Positions 9,220-19,873 of a DNA stretch of 64,000 nucleotides are shown piece after piece. Below the pieces are notes generated by a model that saw only the letters and a list, made by a program, of their open reading frames with translations, was not told the origin of the DNA and ran no database searches. How positions within the stretch are numbered: position 1 is the first letter of the stretch; the number at the start of each line of letters is the position of its first letter. The DNA is from Drosophila miranda (lineage: Eukaryota > Arthropoda > Insecta > Diptera > Drosophilidae), in the NCBI RefSeq assembly GCF_003369915.1, contig NW_022881603.1:24164264-24228263 (forward strand), read 5' to 3'. The translations under genes were made by a program, and so were the position numbers.

Positions 9220-12200
9220 GGCAGCATGCGCTGCTCTACTGCTCCACCTGGCCAAGGGTGGAGCCGACATAGTCCTCATTCAGGAGCCCTGGATCCTCGG
9301 AAACAGGGTCTCCGGTCTGAGGACTTCTGACTACAAGCTATATGTAGCTGAAACCGCAGGTAAAATTCGTACCTGCATTCTTGCAAAAAGAGAGTTGCAC
9401 CTATTTTTGCTCCCAAATTTCAGCAATGAAGACCACACCGCAGTGAGCCTCGAAGGCCAGGAGCGCTCACTGAGGATCTGCTCCGCATACATGGGGCATG
9501 AACAACCAGACCCCCCTCCACACGCGCCTCTCCGGGCTCTAATCGCAGACTGCTCGGCCAAGGACATCGGCCTAATTGTGGGGTGCGATGCCAATGCACA
9601 TCACTGTCAGTGGGGAAGCACTGACACAAACGAAAGGGGTGAGTACCTTTTCAGTTACTTACTGACCACTCAGATGGTCTTACTAAACCGGGGTAGTGAT
9701 CCCACCTTTATCATTAAAAACCGCAAGGAGGTCCTGGACCTCACGCTTGCCTCTCATGAGATACAGCGTAACATTGTATCCTGGAGGGTCCTGGAAGAGC
9801 ACTCCTTCTCGGACCACAGGTACGTGGAAACTGTCTTCTCCTTCTCAGTACCGAAGCCAGTCCGATTCCGAAACATCAGGCGGACAAACTGGACTCGGTA
9901 CTCTGATTACCTCTGTCGTGTTCTCCCTGAGCCCCCATCTGAGGAGGAGTTCTCCACGGAGGCCACGACTCGTCTTCTTAAGATCTTTACCGACGCCTGC
10001 AATAAGGCGCTCGACAAAGCATGCCCCTCTGGCAAGAACAGAGGCCGGAAAGACCTGAATGGTGGAATCCGAAACTGGGCGAACTCCGGAAAGCCTCCCG
10101 GAGACTCTTCAATAAAGCTAAGGCTGAAAACGTTGATCAAAACTGGGCCGAATACAAGGCCAGTCTGTCAACCTACAACAAAGAACTTAGAAAAGCCAAA
10201 CGCGCCTCCTGGCGTAAGTTCTGCAGCGAAATCGAGAGTAACTCAGAAGCCTCACGCTTGCGCAGAGTTCTCTCAAAGACAACACCCACTCTGGGCTACT
10301 TGAAGAACACCGACCAGTCGTGGACTACGTCCAGCGAGGAGTCGCTAAATCTTCTACTAAATACCCACTTCCCTGGCTGCGACGAAAACAGACCCAACTA
10401 CCTCGCGCCTCCTTCTGTCGCCTCAAATGCCATCTTGGGACCTCTAAGCCAGGAGAACATTTCCTGGGCGATCAGAAGCTTTAAACCCTACAAGTCCGCG
10501 GGGCCAGACGGCATTTTCCCTGCCCAACTGATTCACGCGGGACATAAAGCCATTAACTGGCTCAAAATAATTTACGAGGGAATCTTCTCCCACGGGTGCA
10601 TTCCTGACACCTGGCTTCAGACCAAAGTCGTATTCATACCCAAGGCAGGCAAGCCCTCGCACACTGCCCCAAAAGATTTCAGACCCATAAGTCTATCGTC
10701 TTTTCTTCTAAAGGCGATGGAGCGGCTCCTGGGGCTGCATCTAACGGCGTGCATTCCGTCCAGTCTGATCTCAGACTCCCAGCATGCCTATCGGAAGGGA
10801 AGATCCACCGAAACGGCCCTACACTCGATCACATCGATCATCGAAGCATCCCTTAATTTTAAGGAGTACACCCTAGTAGCCTTCCTCGACATAGAAGGCG
10901 CCTTTAACAACATCCTTCCGACCGCCATCACGGGCGCACTAACGGATCTGGGCGTTGACTCCAGGGCGGTGATCCTGATCGATCAGATGCTACAATGCAG
11001 GACGGTTGAGGCATCACTGGGGACGTCAACGTGTACCAGATTTGTCAGCAGAGGCACACCGCAGGGAGGAGTCCTCTCGCCCCTCCTATGGAACGTGGCA
11101 GTGAACACACTGCTGCGGGAGATAGAGGGGGGTGGCTGCCGTGTGGTGGCGTACGCGGACGATGTTGCCATAGCATTCTCCGGAAAATTTCCGCAGACAT
11201 TGTGTGAGTGCATGACAAGTACTCTCACGAAAATGTCGAAATGGGCAGACAAATGCGGGTTAGGCGTCAACCCGTCTAAAACGGAACTGGTGCTTTTCAC
11301 TAGGAAGTACAAAGTTCCGGTACTGATTCCACCAAGACTATGTGGGGAAACGCTAGTCTTCAGCAACAACGCCAAGTATCTTGGCCTAATCCTCGATAGA
11401 AAGCTCGATTGGAAATTGAGCATAGAGGATAGAGTAAAGAAGGCCACAGTGGCCCTCTATACTTGCAGGAAAGCCATCGGACTAAAATGGGGAATGACCC
11501 CCTATATAGTTCGGTGGCTCTACACCGCCATCATACGACCAATCATGCTCTATGGAGTGGTGGTATGGTGGCCAGCCTTGGACAGAAGGACATGCCTCAA
11601 TAAACTCAGCAGAGTTCAACGCATGGCAGAGCTATGCATAACTGGCGGGCTACGCACTACTCCAGGGGAAGCCCTGGATACTGTGCTAGACCTCCTCCCT
11701 GTGGATCTCATGGGAAAGAAGGTGGCAACACTTTCCGCCCTCAGAATGAGAGAAGCCAGACTGTGGAAAGCATCCGCGGTTGGGCACTCGGGAATCCTGA
11801 TGAGACTCCCGCACCTCTCGACGCCCTTCCAGGTATCAATCCCATCTAGGGAGGACTGGGAGATGGGCGAACCAGGACCTGCAAATGCGGTCCACTTCTA
11901 CACTGATGGCTCAAAGCTAGACGGCCGCGTGGGAGGCGGAGTCTACTGCAGCGAGCTGAACATCAGTCATTGCTTCAGGCTCCCGGATCACTGTAGTGTG
12001 TTCCAAGCGGAGGTTGAAGACATCAAGGAGGCCATTTCGATCGTCTCCAAATTACTTCTAGATACGCACTTAGTGTGCGTCTTCTCGGACAGCCAAGCAG
12101 CTATCAAAGCTCTAGGCTCAATATCGTCGAACTCAGCGACTGTAAATGACTGCCGCAGGTCTCTGCACGAGATCGCAGAGCAGTTAGATCTCTTCCTTAT

Positions 12201-12735
12201 ATGGGTCCCCGGCCACAGGGACATCGAGGGGAATGACGCCGTCGACGAGCTAGCCAGGCAGGGTACTACGATTCCTCTCCTACCGGAGAGGGAGCAAGTA
12301 GCGATGCCCTTGGCTACGTGCAGGCTCCTAACGCACGAATTGTTCGAGCAAAATGCCAATAGGAGATGGCAGCAAACCGTTTCCTGTAAAGTCTCAAGAT
12401 TGATATGGCCATATCGATCGAAGAAGCGCTCAGCAGAGCTGTATAAACTCAGCAGAGCACAGTGCTCTGCAGTTACTAGAGCCATTACGGGACACTGGCA
12501 GATCGGCACTCACGCCTCTAGACTGTCAATCCCTCATAACGACTTCTGCAGGAGTTGTCGCGACGAGGAGGAGGAGGAATCGGTCCCCCACTTCTTCTGC
12601 CACTGCCCAGCCCTTGGAAATCGTCGTCTTCGTATTCTCGGGGCCGCTTTCCTCACGGACATTTCGGACCTGTCCGTAATCAAACCAGGGACCTTGTCCA
12701 AATACATCCAAGCCACCGGATGGGACTGCCCTTAA
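9179..12735 (+). pseudogene. LOA-type LINE ORF2 (endonuclease, reverse transcriptase, RNase H) with one frameshift
   Basis: ORF2 starts at the ATG at 9179 with an apurinic-type endonuclease (LQINLHHCKAA, IQEPWI, GCDANAHH, FSDHRYVE). The first frame leaves the protein at about 10050, where RGRK is continued by PEWWNPKLGELRKAS in a second frame open to 12735, so one indel separates the two halves. The second half has the reverse transcriptase (FLDIEGAFNN, GTPQGGVLSPLLWN, catalytic YADD at about 11155). It then has an RNase H domain (YTDGS, VFQAEVEDIKEA, FSDSQAA, GNDAVDELA) and a C-terminal CRSC...HFFCHC zinc motif. All catalytic residues checked are present. Apart from the single break, the element looks young. 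Confidence 0.88.
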
Positions 12736-14196
12736 CCTGCAGTAGTATGCTATCAAGGTTCGGGCAACGCGAAGGGGCACATGCCCATGCGGCAACACAA
12801 CGGACCTTTTATAGGTCCAAGTGAGCTTGGGGGCGGGAGGCTCTTATCCCCCCCCCTCCCGGCTACCGCCTTAACCTAACCTAACCTATATCGTGACGAT
12901 TAGTTAAGGCGCCTCGAATCGTACATACCCTTCAACATACGTCATACCTCTACATGACATATATTTTTAAAATCTTTATGGCGAGCAGCCCTAAAGTGTT
13001 GTACTTTGGGCCCTCAAAATGGCGACAATTCAAAAGCAGCAGAAAAACGAAACCCATCACGCGATCAATGATACGGGGAGAGGCTTTTCCGTTGTGTACT
13101 CTATTTTCTGTGGGATGCATTTATCTGTCTATCTAAATCTATATTTTCCTATCAGATACAGTAACTTTTGAAATTCCCTTCATATTCTGTGCATCCTTTC
13201 CGGTTTCAGTCCGATTCTATTTGTCTTTTTGGGAGGAAACCAAATTAAGAAAAGGTAATTAACAGCACCATACTTTTCCACTGTCTTGGTTTATTAGGAA
13301 GCAGCCACAGCAGTAATATCTTTGCGTGGTGTTCCTTTTAGTATCCGCGGCTTATCTGAATAGGTTTATCGGTGCTGTTTGCTCAATTAATGAAAACTAA
13401 ATAGAATAAGGCGGATCGTAACGTTTGGTGGGCCAGAGGCAACATTTATATATGATGCTACCCCATTCGGGGCGCCGACAGTTCATTGAAGGCGCTTTTG
13501 CGCCTATCTCTTCAATCGATATCGAAATCGGCCTTCAAAACGGAACTAAACGGCGGAAGTTTGTCGAAAATGTTCAAGGTCCGCTTAAAGACGAGTCCCA
13601 GCGGCGGGGGTGAGGTGTGTCTTCTATCTATCTATCTGTTATTTATATCTGTTGTATGACAATTAAGAAAGCAAGTAAGAACTTTATAGTCGTGCTGGCG
13701 CCCTCCATTATCTGTCTAAAACGAGCTGACAGCCCCTGACATGTGACAGAGAAAGCCCCAGGAGATTTAAAGAATCAATCTCTGTAAGAAATGTTATCAA
13801 TACTATGTCCATTCTTTGTGTTATAGGAAATGCTTGTGCATAGAATAGATCCAAACAGAAAGTGTGTGCAAGTGGAAAAAAACTAGAAAATAGCGGAATC
13901 TAGATATAGGAATCTTGCATCAGTCAATCAATTTGGATTCATTAAGAGGCAATGACTCTCAATGTTGTTGTTGTTGTTGCTCCCCCAATCAATAGCATTT
14001 CAGACGTTCTTCGATCGAAATCAATTGGAAGCTAAAAACTGCTCCAGAACGCAAATATTTAGATAAGTAAATATGTGATGATGTACTAACCATCGTAGAT
14101 GCACACAGATACATCCCAGGATACATCCCCCGATGAGATAAGCACCCCCATTCATTTCAACATCTTCGAGTGTCGTACAGCGAGAACCCCACCGTC
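12736..14196 (+). other. LINE 3' UTR, then Kidins220 intron-like sequence (copy alpha)
   Basis: 12736-12886 is the LINE 3' UTR with a poly-C run and terminal AACCT repeats. From 12887 on, the sequence matches 38150-39370 nearly base for base and is intronic or intergenic in character. A stretch at about 13430-13615 (the gene-like MVGQRQHLYMMLPHSGRR frame) recurs in every unit but has no features of a conserved protein. (GTT)n and (TATC)n microsatellites occur. No gene recognised. Confidence 0.6.
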
Positions 14197-14724
14197 ATGG
14201 AGAAGGATGGGAGGGCACAAAAGCCCCCAAAGAAGAAGGCCGCAACGATCTTGAGTGGAATCGAAGAAGTACCAGCGCCAGAGGCAGCCCCAAATCAAAC
14301 GACAGCCGGTGGAAGGGCAAGGGGAACCTGCCCCTGTCCCCCGGCTAGTGGTGGGACCATTGCGGCTTTGGTGAGCGGTTTGCACCACTCGGGGGCACGT
14401 GGCTTCCAGTCGCTGCACCAGCCACTGCTCGAATGCGAGGAGCGGGCCCTGGCCATCAAGCAACACCTCAGAGGGCATCGGGGCCATGGAATTGAGGCGT
14501 CTCCCCACGATTCCATGCCGCGATTTATAGTCGATATCGAGGAGGAGCCATCGGAGTCGTCGCAGAGTATTGGAGGGCAGGAACACCATTATCAGGAACA
14601 CCCAGAGCAAGAGCATAGTGGCGGTGGCGGTGGCGCTGGCGGTGGTGGTGCCGGCGCGAGCTCCTCTCGACGCTTCAGTCACTTCAATCTGGCCCTTCGT
14701 CGTTTCTCCCACATCCATGTCCAT
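14197..14724 (+). CDS. Alternative 5' exon of the Kidins220 unit, copy alpha
   Basis: 176 open codons from the ATG at 14197 (MEKDGRAQKPPKKKAATILSG) to CAT followed by a donor-like GTAAAT. The protein is basic at the N-terminus. It continues with ECEERALAIKQHLRGH, an acidic patch (IVDIEEEPSESSQ), a poly-Gly/Ala run and SRRFSHFNLALRRFSHIHVH. The exon end is phase 0, compatible with the phase-0 ankyrin exon 2. If unspliced, the frame closes six codons later (14754). Three related copies lie at 39378, 45853 and 52299, the last one broken. The antisense frame is also long, but the residue composition and the donor favour the plus strand. The function is unknown and the Kidins220 link is inferred from synteny and phase. 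Confidence 0.5.
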
Positions 14725-14754
14725 GTAAATGTGGGGGGGAAGAAGTTTCATTAG

Positions 14755-15768
14755 CCTAATGGAAGCCATAAACATATAAAGAACTTCGATGTAATTACAC
14801 GTGCATTTCACTCGAATGCGGATGGTTGGTCATCGATTGGCCTTCTGAGAGCATAAATTAAAGTGAAACTCTTTATGCAAGGCAGCGGCTCTTGGACTCT
14901 TGAGACTTAGACCACAAACAAAACCAGCCGCTGACCAGTCCGCTGGCTGGTCAATCAGTTGTGGTGCAACGCTCGTGGCAGCAGCAGCGGCAGCACCAGC
15001 TGCGGGTCAACAAAATAATAATACCAAAATTGGCAAACAAGTTCCTCTAAGTGCGAGTGCGAGTGCGAGTGATTTTTCTGGCCAATTATATGCGACACGA
15101 AACGGCATTTCCATAGAGAGTGGAGCGTGGAGCACACCTACCGACTGCCACCTAATGGCTGATTACAGTGGGACGGAGATGACTACTTTTGCGTGCAAAC
15201 CCCATTCTCACAGCAGCGGTGGCAGCACGGCAGTGGATGATAAGCGACCCCCCACCACACATCACGCGTCAGACGGGACCCGACCAGGGAGCTACTAAGG
15301 CGGCACTACGGAGCAAGCATTCGACTCGCTTCGCATTCCCCAAGAAACACTCAAGAAAACTTAAACGCTCGCGCCGCACAGCATCGCAGAAGCACGGGAG
15401 CACTGGAGCACGGGAATTAATTAACTGCCAATTAATGAAGCGGCAAAAAGAGAAAGAAGAATATTTGCTTATTAATATTATGCACATACCGTACCCGTAT
15501 GCACTTGGTGGTGCACTCGATGCCAGTTCTCGCGAGTGATTCTGTTACTGTTTTTTTCCTTCTCGATTGTGTGATTTATGTGATACTGTGACAAATGAAG
15601 AGCAGAATTTCCATATTTGTGCAGTCGCTGGTTTTATCAGCTTGACGCAGCACGTACCGTCGTACCGTCTCCGCTCGTACACCGCGACCAAACAAAACCG
15701 AGCTAATTAATCAAATAGAGACAAATTCAAGAGCAAATTTAATTGCTAGATACAGCAAAAGAGGAATC
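14755..15768 (+). other. Non-coding interval between alternative 5' exons (copy alpha)
   Basis: No supported gene. Short open frames here (for example 15189-15539) recur in the tandem units but change by small indels between copies, which argues against coding. The stretch has (GAGTGC)n and (GCAGCA)n microsatellites. A possible promoter region immediately precedes the small ORF at 15769. Confidence 0.5.
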
Positions 15769-15867
15769 ATGAAACTATCCAAAAGCTTCGATGAGTTGAT
15801 CTTGAGCGCCTCGCGGCTGAGCCTCAATAATCTGCGATCGCCAGGCAAGAAGAATCTAAAAATGTAA
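15769..15867 (+). CDS. Short 32-aa ORF, possible alternative first exon (copy alpha)
   Basis: The ATG at 15769 opens a small polypeptide starting MKLSKSFDELILSASRLS and ending in KKNLKM. The last codons read aaaaatgtaacg, so either the frame terminates at TAA or a donor GTAACG lies just before it. If spliced at GTAACG the exon ends in phase 2, which does not fit the phase-0 ankyrin exon 2. The sequence is identical at the protein level in four copies except that the copy at 40957 changes ATG to ATA, removing the GT. The amphipathic SFDELILSASRLSL pattern looks protein-like, but I do not recognise it. Confidence 0.35.
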   Translation: MKLSKSFDELILSASRLSLNNLRSPGKKNLKM

Positions 15868-16153
15868 CGTATACTCGAACAGTAAATAATACCCATAGAT
15901 TAAAGAGCATATTGGTTGGGATGCATTCTGCAATCCATTAACAATTTGGTTACAAATTTCCCAGCAAAAGGAATTCATTTGAAACTACAACAAAATATAC
16001 AAATATTTTAATAATTTAATAAACTTTAAACCCATTTAATAATCGATAATGAAAGAAATACAAAAATATGGGATATCACAAAAGCAGAATGGATTCTGCG
16101 TGTATTCCTGATAATACGATGAGAATACCTATCACAGATTTCCCATTAATCAA

Positions 16154-16657
16154 TGTTCAGGCCAGCCGTAAACAATTTCCGCGCACTGTGCCAACTCCGT
16201 GCGCCCTGGTCCCAACTCGCTCTCGCGCGCTCGGAGGGGCGCTCGGATCCACAATCCACGATCCACACGGCGCTCACGGCAGAAAAAGCACCATAAGGCA
16301 TAGAGTTGAGCAGTTACGATTTCACCCCCGCTTCAGACGGCCGATCTACAGCGCGACCGTCCAACCAAATACACACACATAATTATATATATACCACTAA
16401 ACATAACGGTTTTCATTTCTTATGACGGCTACAGCAATTGCGTTGTGGGAGAGTTGAGCTTCGATCCGCCCCACTACAAACATTGGTCCTTCGAGCCGGA
16501 TCTTCGCCTTCCCCATAAGGAGCAGAGCACCCCAGCCAGCATCGGCGGATCGCTCCAAGTTCAAGATAAGTACTCTTCGATTGTGCCTAACAACAGTGCA
16601 GTGATTTTGTGCGAGTTTTCCATCCCAGTCCGAGTTCCCGTGGCATATGTATGTACA
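16154..16657 (+). other. Unassigned exon-like stretch, left flank of the LTR element
   Basis: At 16153 the sequence stops matching the paralogous units and becomes GC-rich and exon-like. After a possible acceptor (ctacag at about 16434) a frame reads CVVGELSFDPPHYKHW and continues RLPHKEQSTPAS..., open to 16663. I do not recognise the protein. The frame from GTG at 16445 has no ATG, so it would be an internal exon of a gene broken by the rearrangement or by the LTR insertion at 16658. Confidence 0.3.
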
Positions 16658-17188
16658 AATTAAATAACTGCGGTAGCGGATTGTGTTTTTAAAAAGTTTT
16701 TATTTTACTTCTAACTTCACTGATATAGATTTAAGTAGAGGGTCAGAAAGGATTCCGTGCAAAGGGTTTGCGCGATCTTAATTTTTAGCTGGACTTTGCG
16801 GTGTCGCTTCTGGATCAAGACTGACTTGAACTTTCTGATCTTTGCATCGTTGATCCCTTTCGGGAATAGGTTTTTTTTAAACATTTCAATTGATTTCGCC
16901 ATCCCGAGTATTGGATTTCGTCATCCAAAGAGAGAACTGTAAAATGCCTAAAGTGCAGGATCTGCAGAAAGCCGGGAGTGAGATTGTTTATGAGAAGCCG
17001 GGTGTGGGCAAACATTGGTTTTCCATTTAGGCGGGTGTCAAAGATTGGGATTGCGGCGGGAGCCCTTGAGATTGTACATCTTAGAAATCAATTAGGCGGA
17101 GGCCCAAGATTGAAATTGTTTTCGTTTTGGAAAGCCAAAGATTGTTTACAACTCGTATAAGAGCTCAATAGAATTGGGTACGTTAACT
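16658..17188 (-). repeat. 3' LTR of the gypsy-like element
   Basis: 531 bp, ending on the plus strand in cgttaact at 17188. It is about 98 percent identical to the LTR at 23626-24150 by eye. It has an extra cggagg near 17098 that the other LTR lacks. Confidence 0.93.
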
Positions 17189-17201
17189 CCCCCCATTCTT
17201 A
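17189..17201 (-). promoter_or_regulatory. Polypurine tract
   Basis: Read on the minus strand, AAGAATGGGGGG directly precedes the AGTTAAC start of the 3' LTR, the expected place for the primer of plus-strand synthesis. Confidence 0.8.
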
Positions 17202-18266
17202 AATGTTTCGTCCCGATACATTTTGAAGTTCTGATAGAGCTCTAATTTCTTCTGACAGTATTTGAATGTTGCTTTCCACTATTTCTTCTGACGGTATTCT
17301 TATTGATTTAATAAGTACAAATTTGGTTAATTTATAGCCGAAGTAAAATAACATTATCAATATCAAAATGATTAAGAATAATGTTGTTAATGGTAAGGCC
17401 GTATTACCTAATGTTATAAGGGGATTTAAAATATTAACATTATCAAAAGAAAATTGCTTATTATTCGATTGTATATAATCAACTAATTCAAAATCGCTAT
17501 ATCTATGATGCGATATATATCTTAGAATTTTACCCTTATCATTTATGTGGGTTATATTATTTATTACAATTGTGTTGTTGAATATAAGGAGATACGATCC
17601 TAACAAAGTAGTATTGTCTACGATATTTTTGCCTGAAACTAATATGGCACCATCCTGAATGATGTCTATTTCTTTGTTTTTTTCCCTTTTTTTAGTGCAG
17701 TTGGCTTTAAAGCCATTAAGTAAATTGGTGAAACAGGTCTTCTTTAAATTTATTTGTGCGTAATTGTTAAAAGTTTCACTTTTAAAATTATTCATTAAAT
17801 AGTATTTCTCCTTACATTCACAAACTTTTTCACTTATAACTAACATTCCATCATTTTGTGAGATGGCTCTTGCATGGTAAAACTTGCAAATATCTTTAAT
17901 TTGAGGATATTTTATGTAAATGATTATTAAATCAGCATTACGAATTATTTTAACCGATGCAATGTCCAGCAGATCAGACAGTTCAACAGGATGTTTTTCA
18001 TGCTTATAAATGTCCTCTACTTCGTTTTTATTTAAAAATTTTGTATTGAAAATGTTTACTTTTAAGAGGGTTATGGTATCAACTAAATTAAGTAGGTCAA
18101 AAGTTATTAATTTTAAACGATGCTTTCTCAGTATCGTTTCTTCATTGAAGATGACATTTTTTAATGAATTTGATAGCAATTCAATTTCTTTGAAAAATTT
18201 GGAATTTATTACAAATTGTTTATTATTATTTTCAGTTAATTCATTTACTTTATTTTGTATTTTCAA
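17199..18266 (-). pseudogene. Errantivirus-type Env, N-terminally truncated
   Basis: A 355-residue frame between the pol end and the 3' LTR, the position of env in gypsy-type elements. It has several potential N-glycosylation sites (NCT, NTT, NNT, NIT). A strongly hydrophobic C-terminal segment at about residues 285-307 (TTLFLIILILIMLFYFGY) would be a transmembrane anchor with a short cytoplasmic tail. No signal peptide is visible at the start, and the frame is markedly shorter than the roughly 450-500 residues usual for the family, so the N-terminal surface part appears deleted. It is described as a defective remnant. Confidence 0.7.
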
Positions 18267-18285
18267 AAAGTCGTCATGAAAATAT

Positions 18286-19047
18286 TTAATATTTGATGTT
18301 ATCTTTATGTATAATTCTGTTTCTATTGTTGATTATAATTGTATTCGGTCGATTTTCCTTAACTACCTGCTTTTTGTATCGGGATTGAAGTTTATTTCTT
18401 TCCCCGAATTTCTTTTCATAAACTACTTCTCCTATTTTATAATCTTTTTCTCTTCTATCTTTGTTATGTAGCATAAGCATTTTGGTCTGAGCTTCCTTAA
18501 GTAATATTGGATTATGCTTGTGTTCTATTTTGTTATACAATATGTCATATGGCATTTGATTGGTCGTTGAATGTATCGTCAGGTTATATTTCAGTGCCGC
18601 CCTTATTATTATTTCTGAATAATCTGTTAGATTTAGTTCATCCTTGATGCACCGCGCTATTTCTGTTAGTGTGGAATGTACCCTTTCTACCTGACCATTT
18701 GAGGTGCTGTGTCTGGGATCAGCATAATAAATAGTTAAGTTACTTCTTTGTATGAATGATCTAAATTGTGCTGAAGTAAAGCTTGGTTCGTTGTCAGTCA
18801 TTAAAGATGTTGCTAACGGAAAGTGTTGCAAAATTTCCATTACCTTATTTTCAATGTTTAATTTACTTTGAATTTCCTTGACCACCAAGTATTTGGAATA
18901 AGAATCTATACAAGTTATGAATGTTAGGTTTTGGGCATAGTATATGTCTAAGTGTAATTGATCTTCTTCTTTTGCTGGAATGGGGGCTTCCCCAATTGGA
19001 ATTTTTACAGGGTGTCTGTGATATTTGTTTTCTGTTACAGATCTCAC
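18286..19047 (-). pseudogene. Gypsy-like pol, integrase segment
   Basis: The integrase core has its three acidic residues in the expected order: D in LHLDIYY, D in MTDNEPSF and E in GQVERVHS. A C-terminal basic region (KKFGERNKLQSRYKKQ) follows, with the stop at 18286. The frame is separated from the upstream RNase H segment by an indel near 19030: the zinc-binding CEICN is in one frame and YHRHPVKIPIG in this one. The apparent ATG start at 19047 is therefore not a real start. Confidence 0.85.
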
Positions 19048-19873
19048 AATTTTTTATATATTCTTTTAATTTTTTGTGCAGGTTTGGCCAATAATACAGC
19101 TTAGTTATTTGTTTGTAATTTTCGTCTAGTCCTCTATGGGCTCTGCAATGTGTTTCTTCTATAATTATAGCTTTATCTTCTGAATTTACTACATCTTGGA
19201 GGAACTTTCTCGTGAAGAGAAATTTATTTATGAAGTTTTCCTTTAGCTTATTTTGGATAAGGTATAAATCTTCTAAAGTGCAGTGTATTCCTGTGGTTAA
19301 GTGAGGCTGAATAAATTCTTTTAAAATGATTAGCAGATTGTCTACCGTATCAAATTCAATAATATGTCGGGTATTTTCATAAACTCTTACTAACTCATGA
19401 ACTGTGAATCTCCCTTGCGCTAATAGTAGCTGCTGTTTAAATTGGTTTAGAGGCTTGCTAGTCTCTTGAATGACGTTTTCAAAACTACTCTCTGCTGAAT
19501 GCTGAGTATTTATGTCTGATTCTGAATCTGTCTGGTCGACATCACTATCTGTCATATAATTTATTTTAATCCGAGATAAAGCGTCCGCTACTACGTTAGT
19601 TGAGCCTGGCTTATAAATGATTTTTGGTGTGAAACTTTCTATGAAGTAATACCAACGTTTCATTTCAACATTTGGTTTTTTTTGCGACATTGCAAAGGAC
19701 AAAGGTTGGTGATCTGTATGTATTTCAATTCCACTCACTCCGTATAAATAATTTCGCAAATTTTTTAATGCCCATACAATAGCTAATAATTCCTTTTTAT
19801 TAGTAGCATATAATTGCTCGGTTTTACTTAAAGTTTTAGAAATAAATGTTATGGGATTCCCATCTTGCGACAA
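18863..19873 (-). pseudogene. Gypsy-like pol, RNase H and integrase zinc-domain segment
   Basis: The frame contains the middle and end of RNase H (KKELLAIVWALK, IHTDHQPL, VADALSR) and then an HHCC zinc domain (HCRAHRG ... CEICN) at the integrase N-terminus. It is offset from the reverse transcriptase frame by an indel near 19880, where TTDASDIAI is followed by SQDGNPITF in this frame, and from integrase by another near 19030. Residues after CEICN in this frame are out of frame and meaningless. Confidence 0.85.

Larger units (their letters stand above)
7298..12886 (+). mobile_element. LOA-clade non-LTR retrotransposon (Bilbo/TRIM-like), near full length
   Basis: This 5.6 kb insertion is bounded by a 13 bp direct duplication (tatatcgtgacga at 7285-7297 and 12887-12899). 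The paralogous sequence at about 38150-38170 shows the uninterrupted empty site. It contains a long 5' UTR, ORF1 with a DUF4780-like protein, a slightly overlapping ORF2 with endonuclease, reverse transcriptase and RNase H, and a 3' end made of short AACCT repeats rather than poly(A). This architecture fits the LOA clade, which includes Bilbo and TRIM known from obscura-group flies. One frameshift in ORF2 suggests it is recently dead. Confidence 0.9.

Noticed and set aside
14152-14811. Long minus-strand frame (219 codons) opposite the alternative exon, also present in the other units
   Set aside because: Its translation has no protein-like pattern, and it is explained by the GC-rich codons of the plus-strand frame, which ends in a phase-0 donor.
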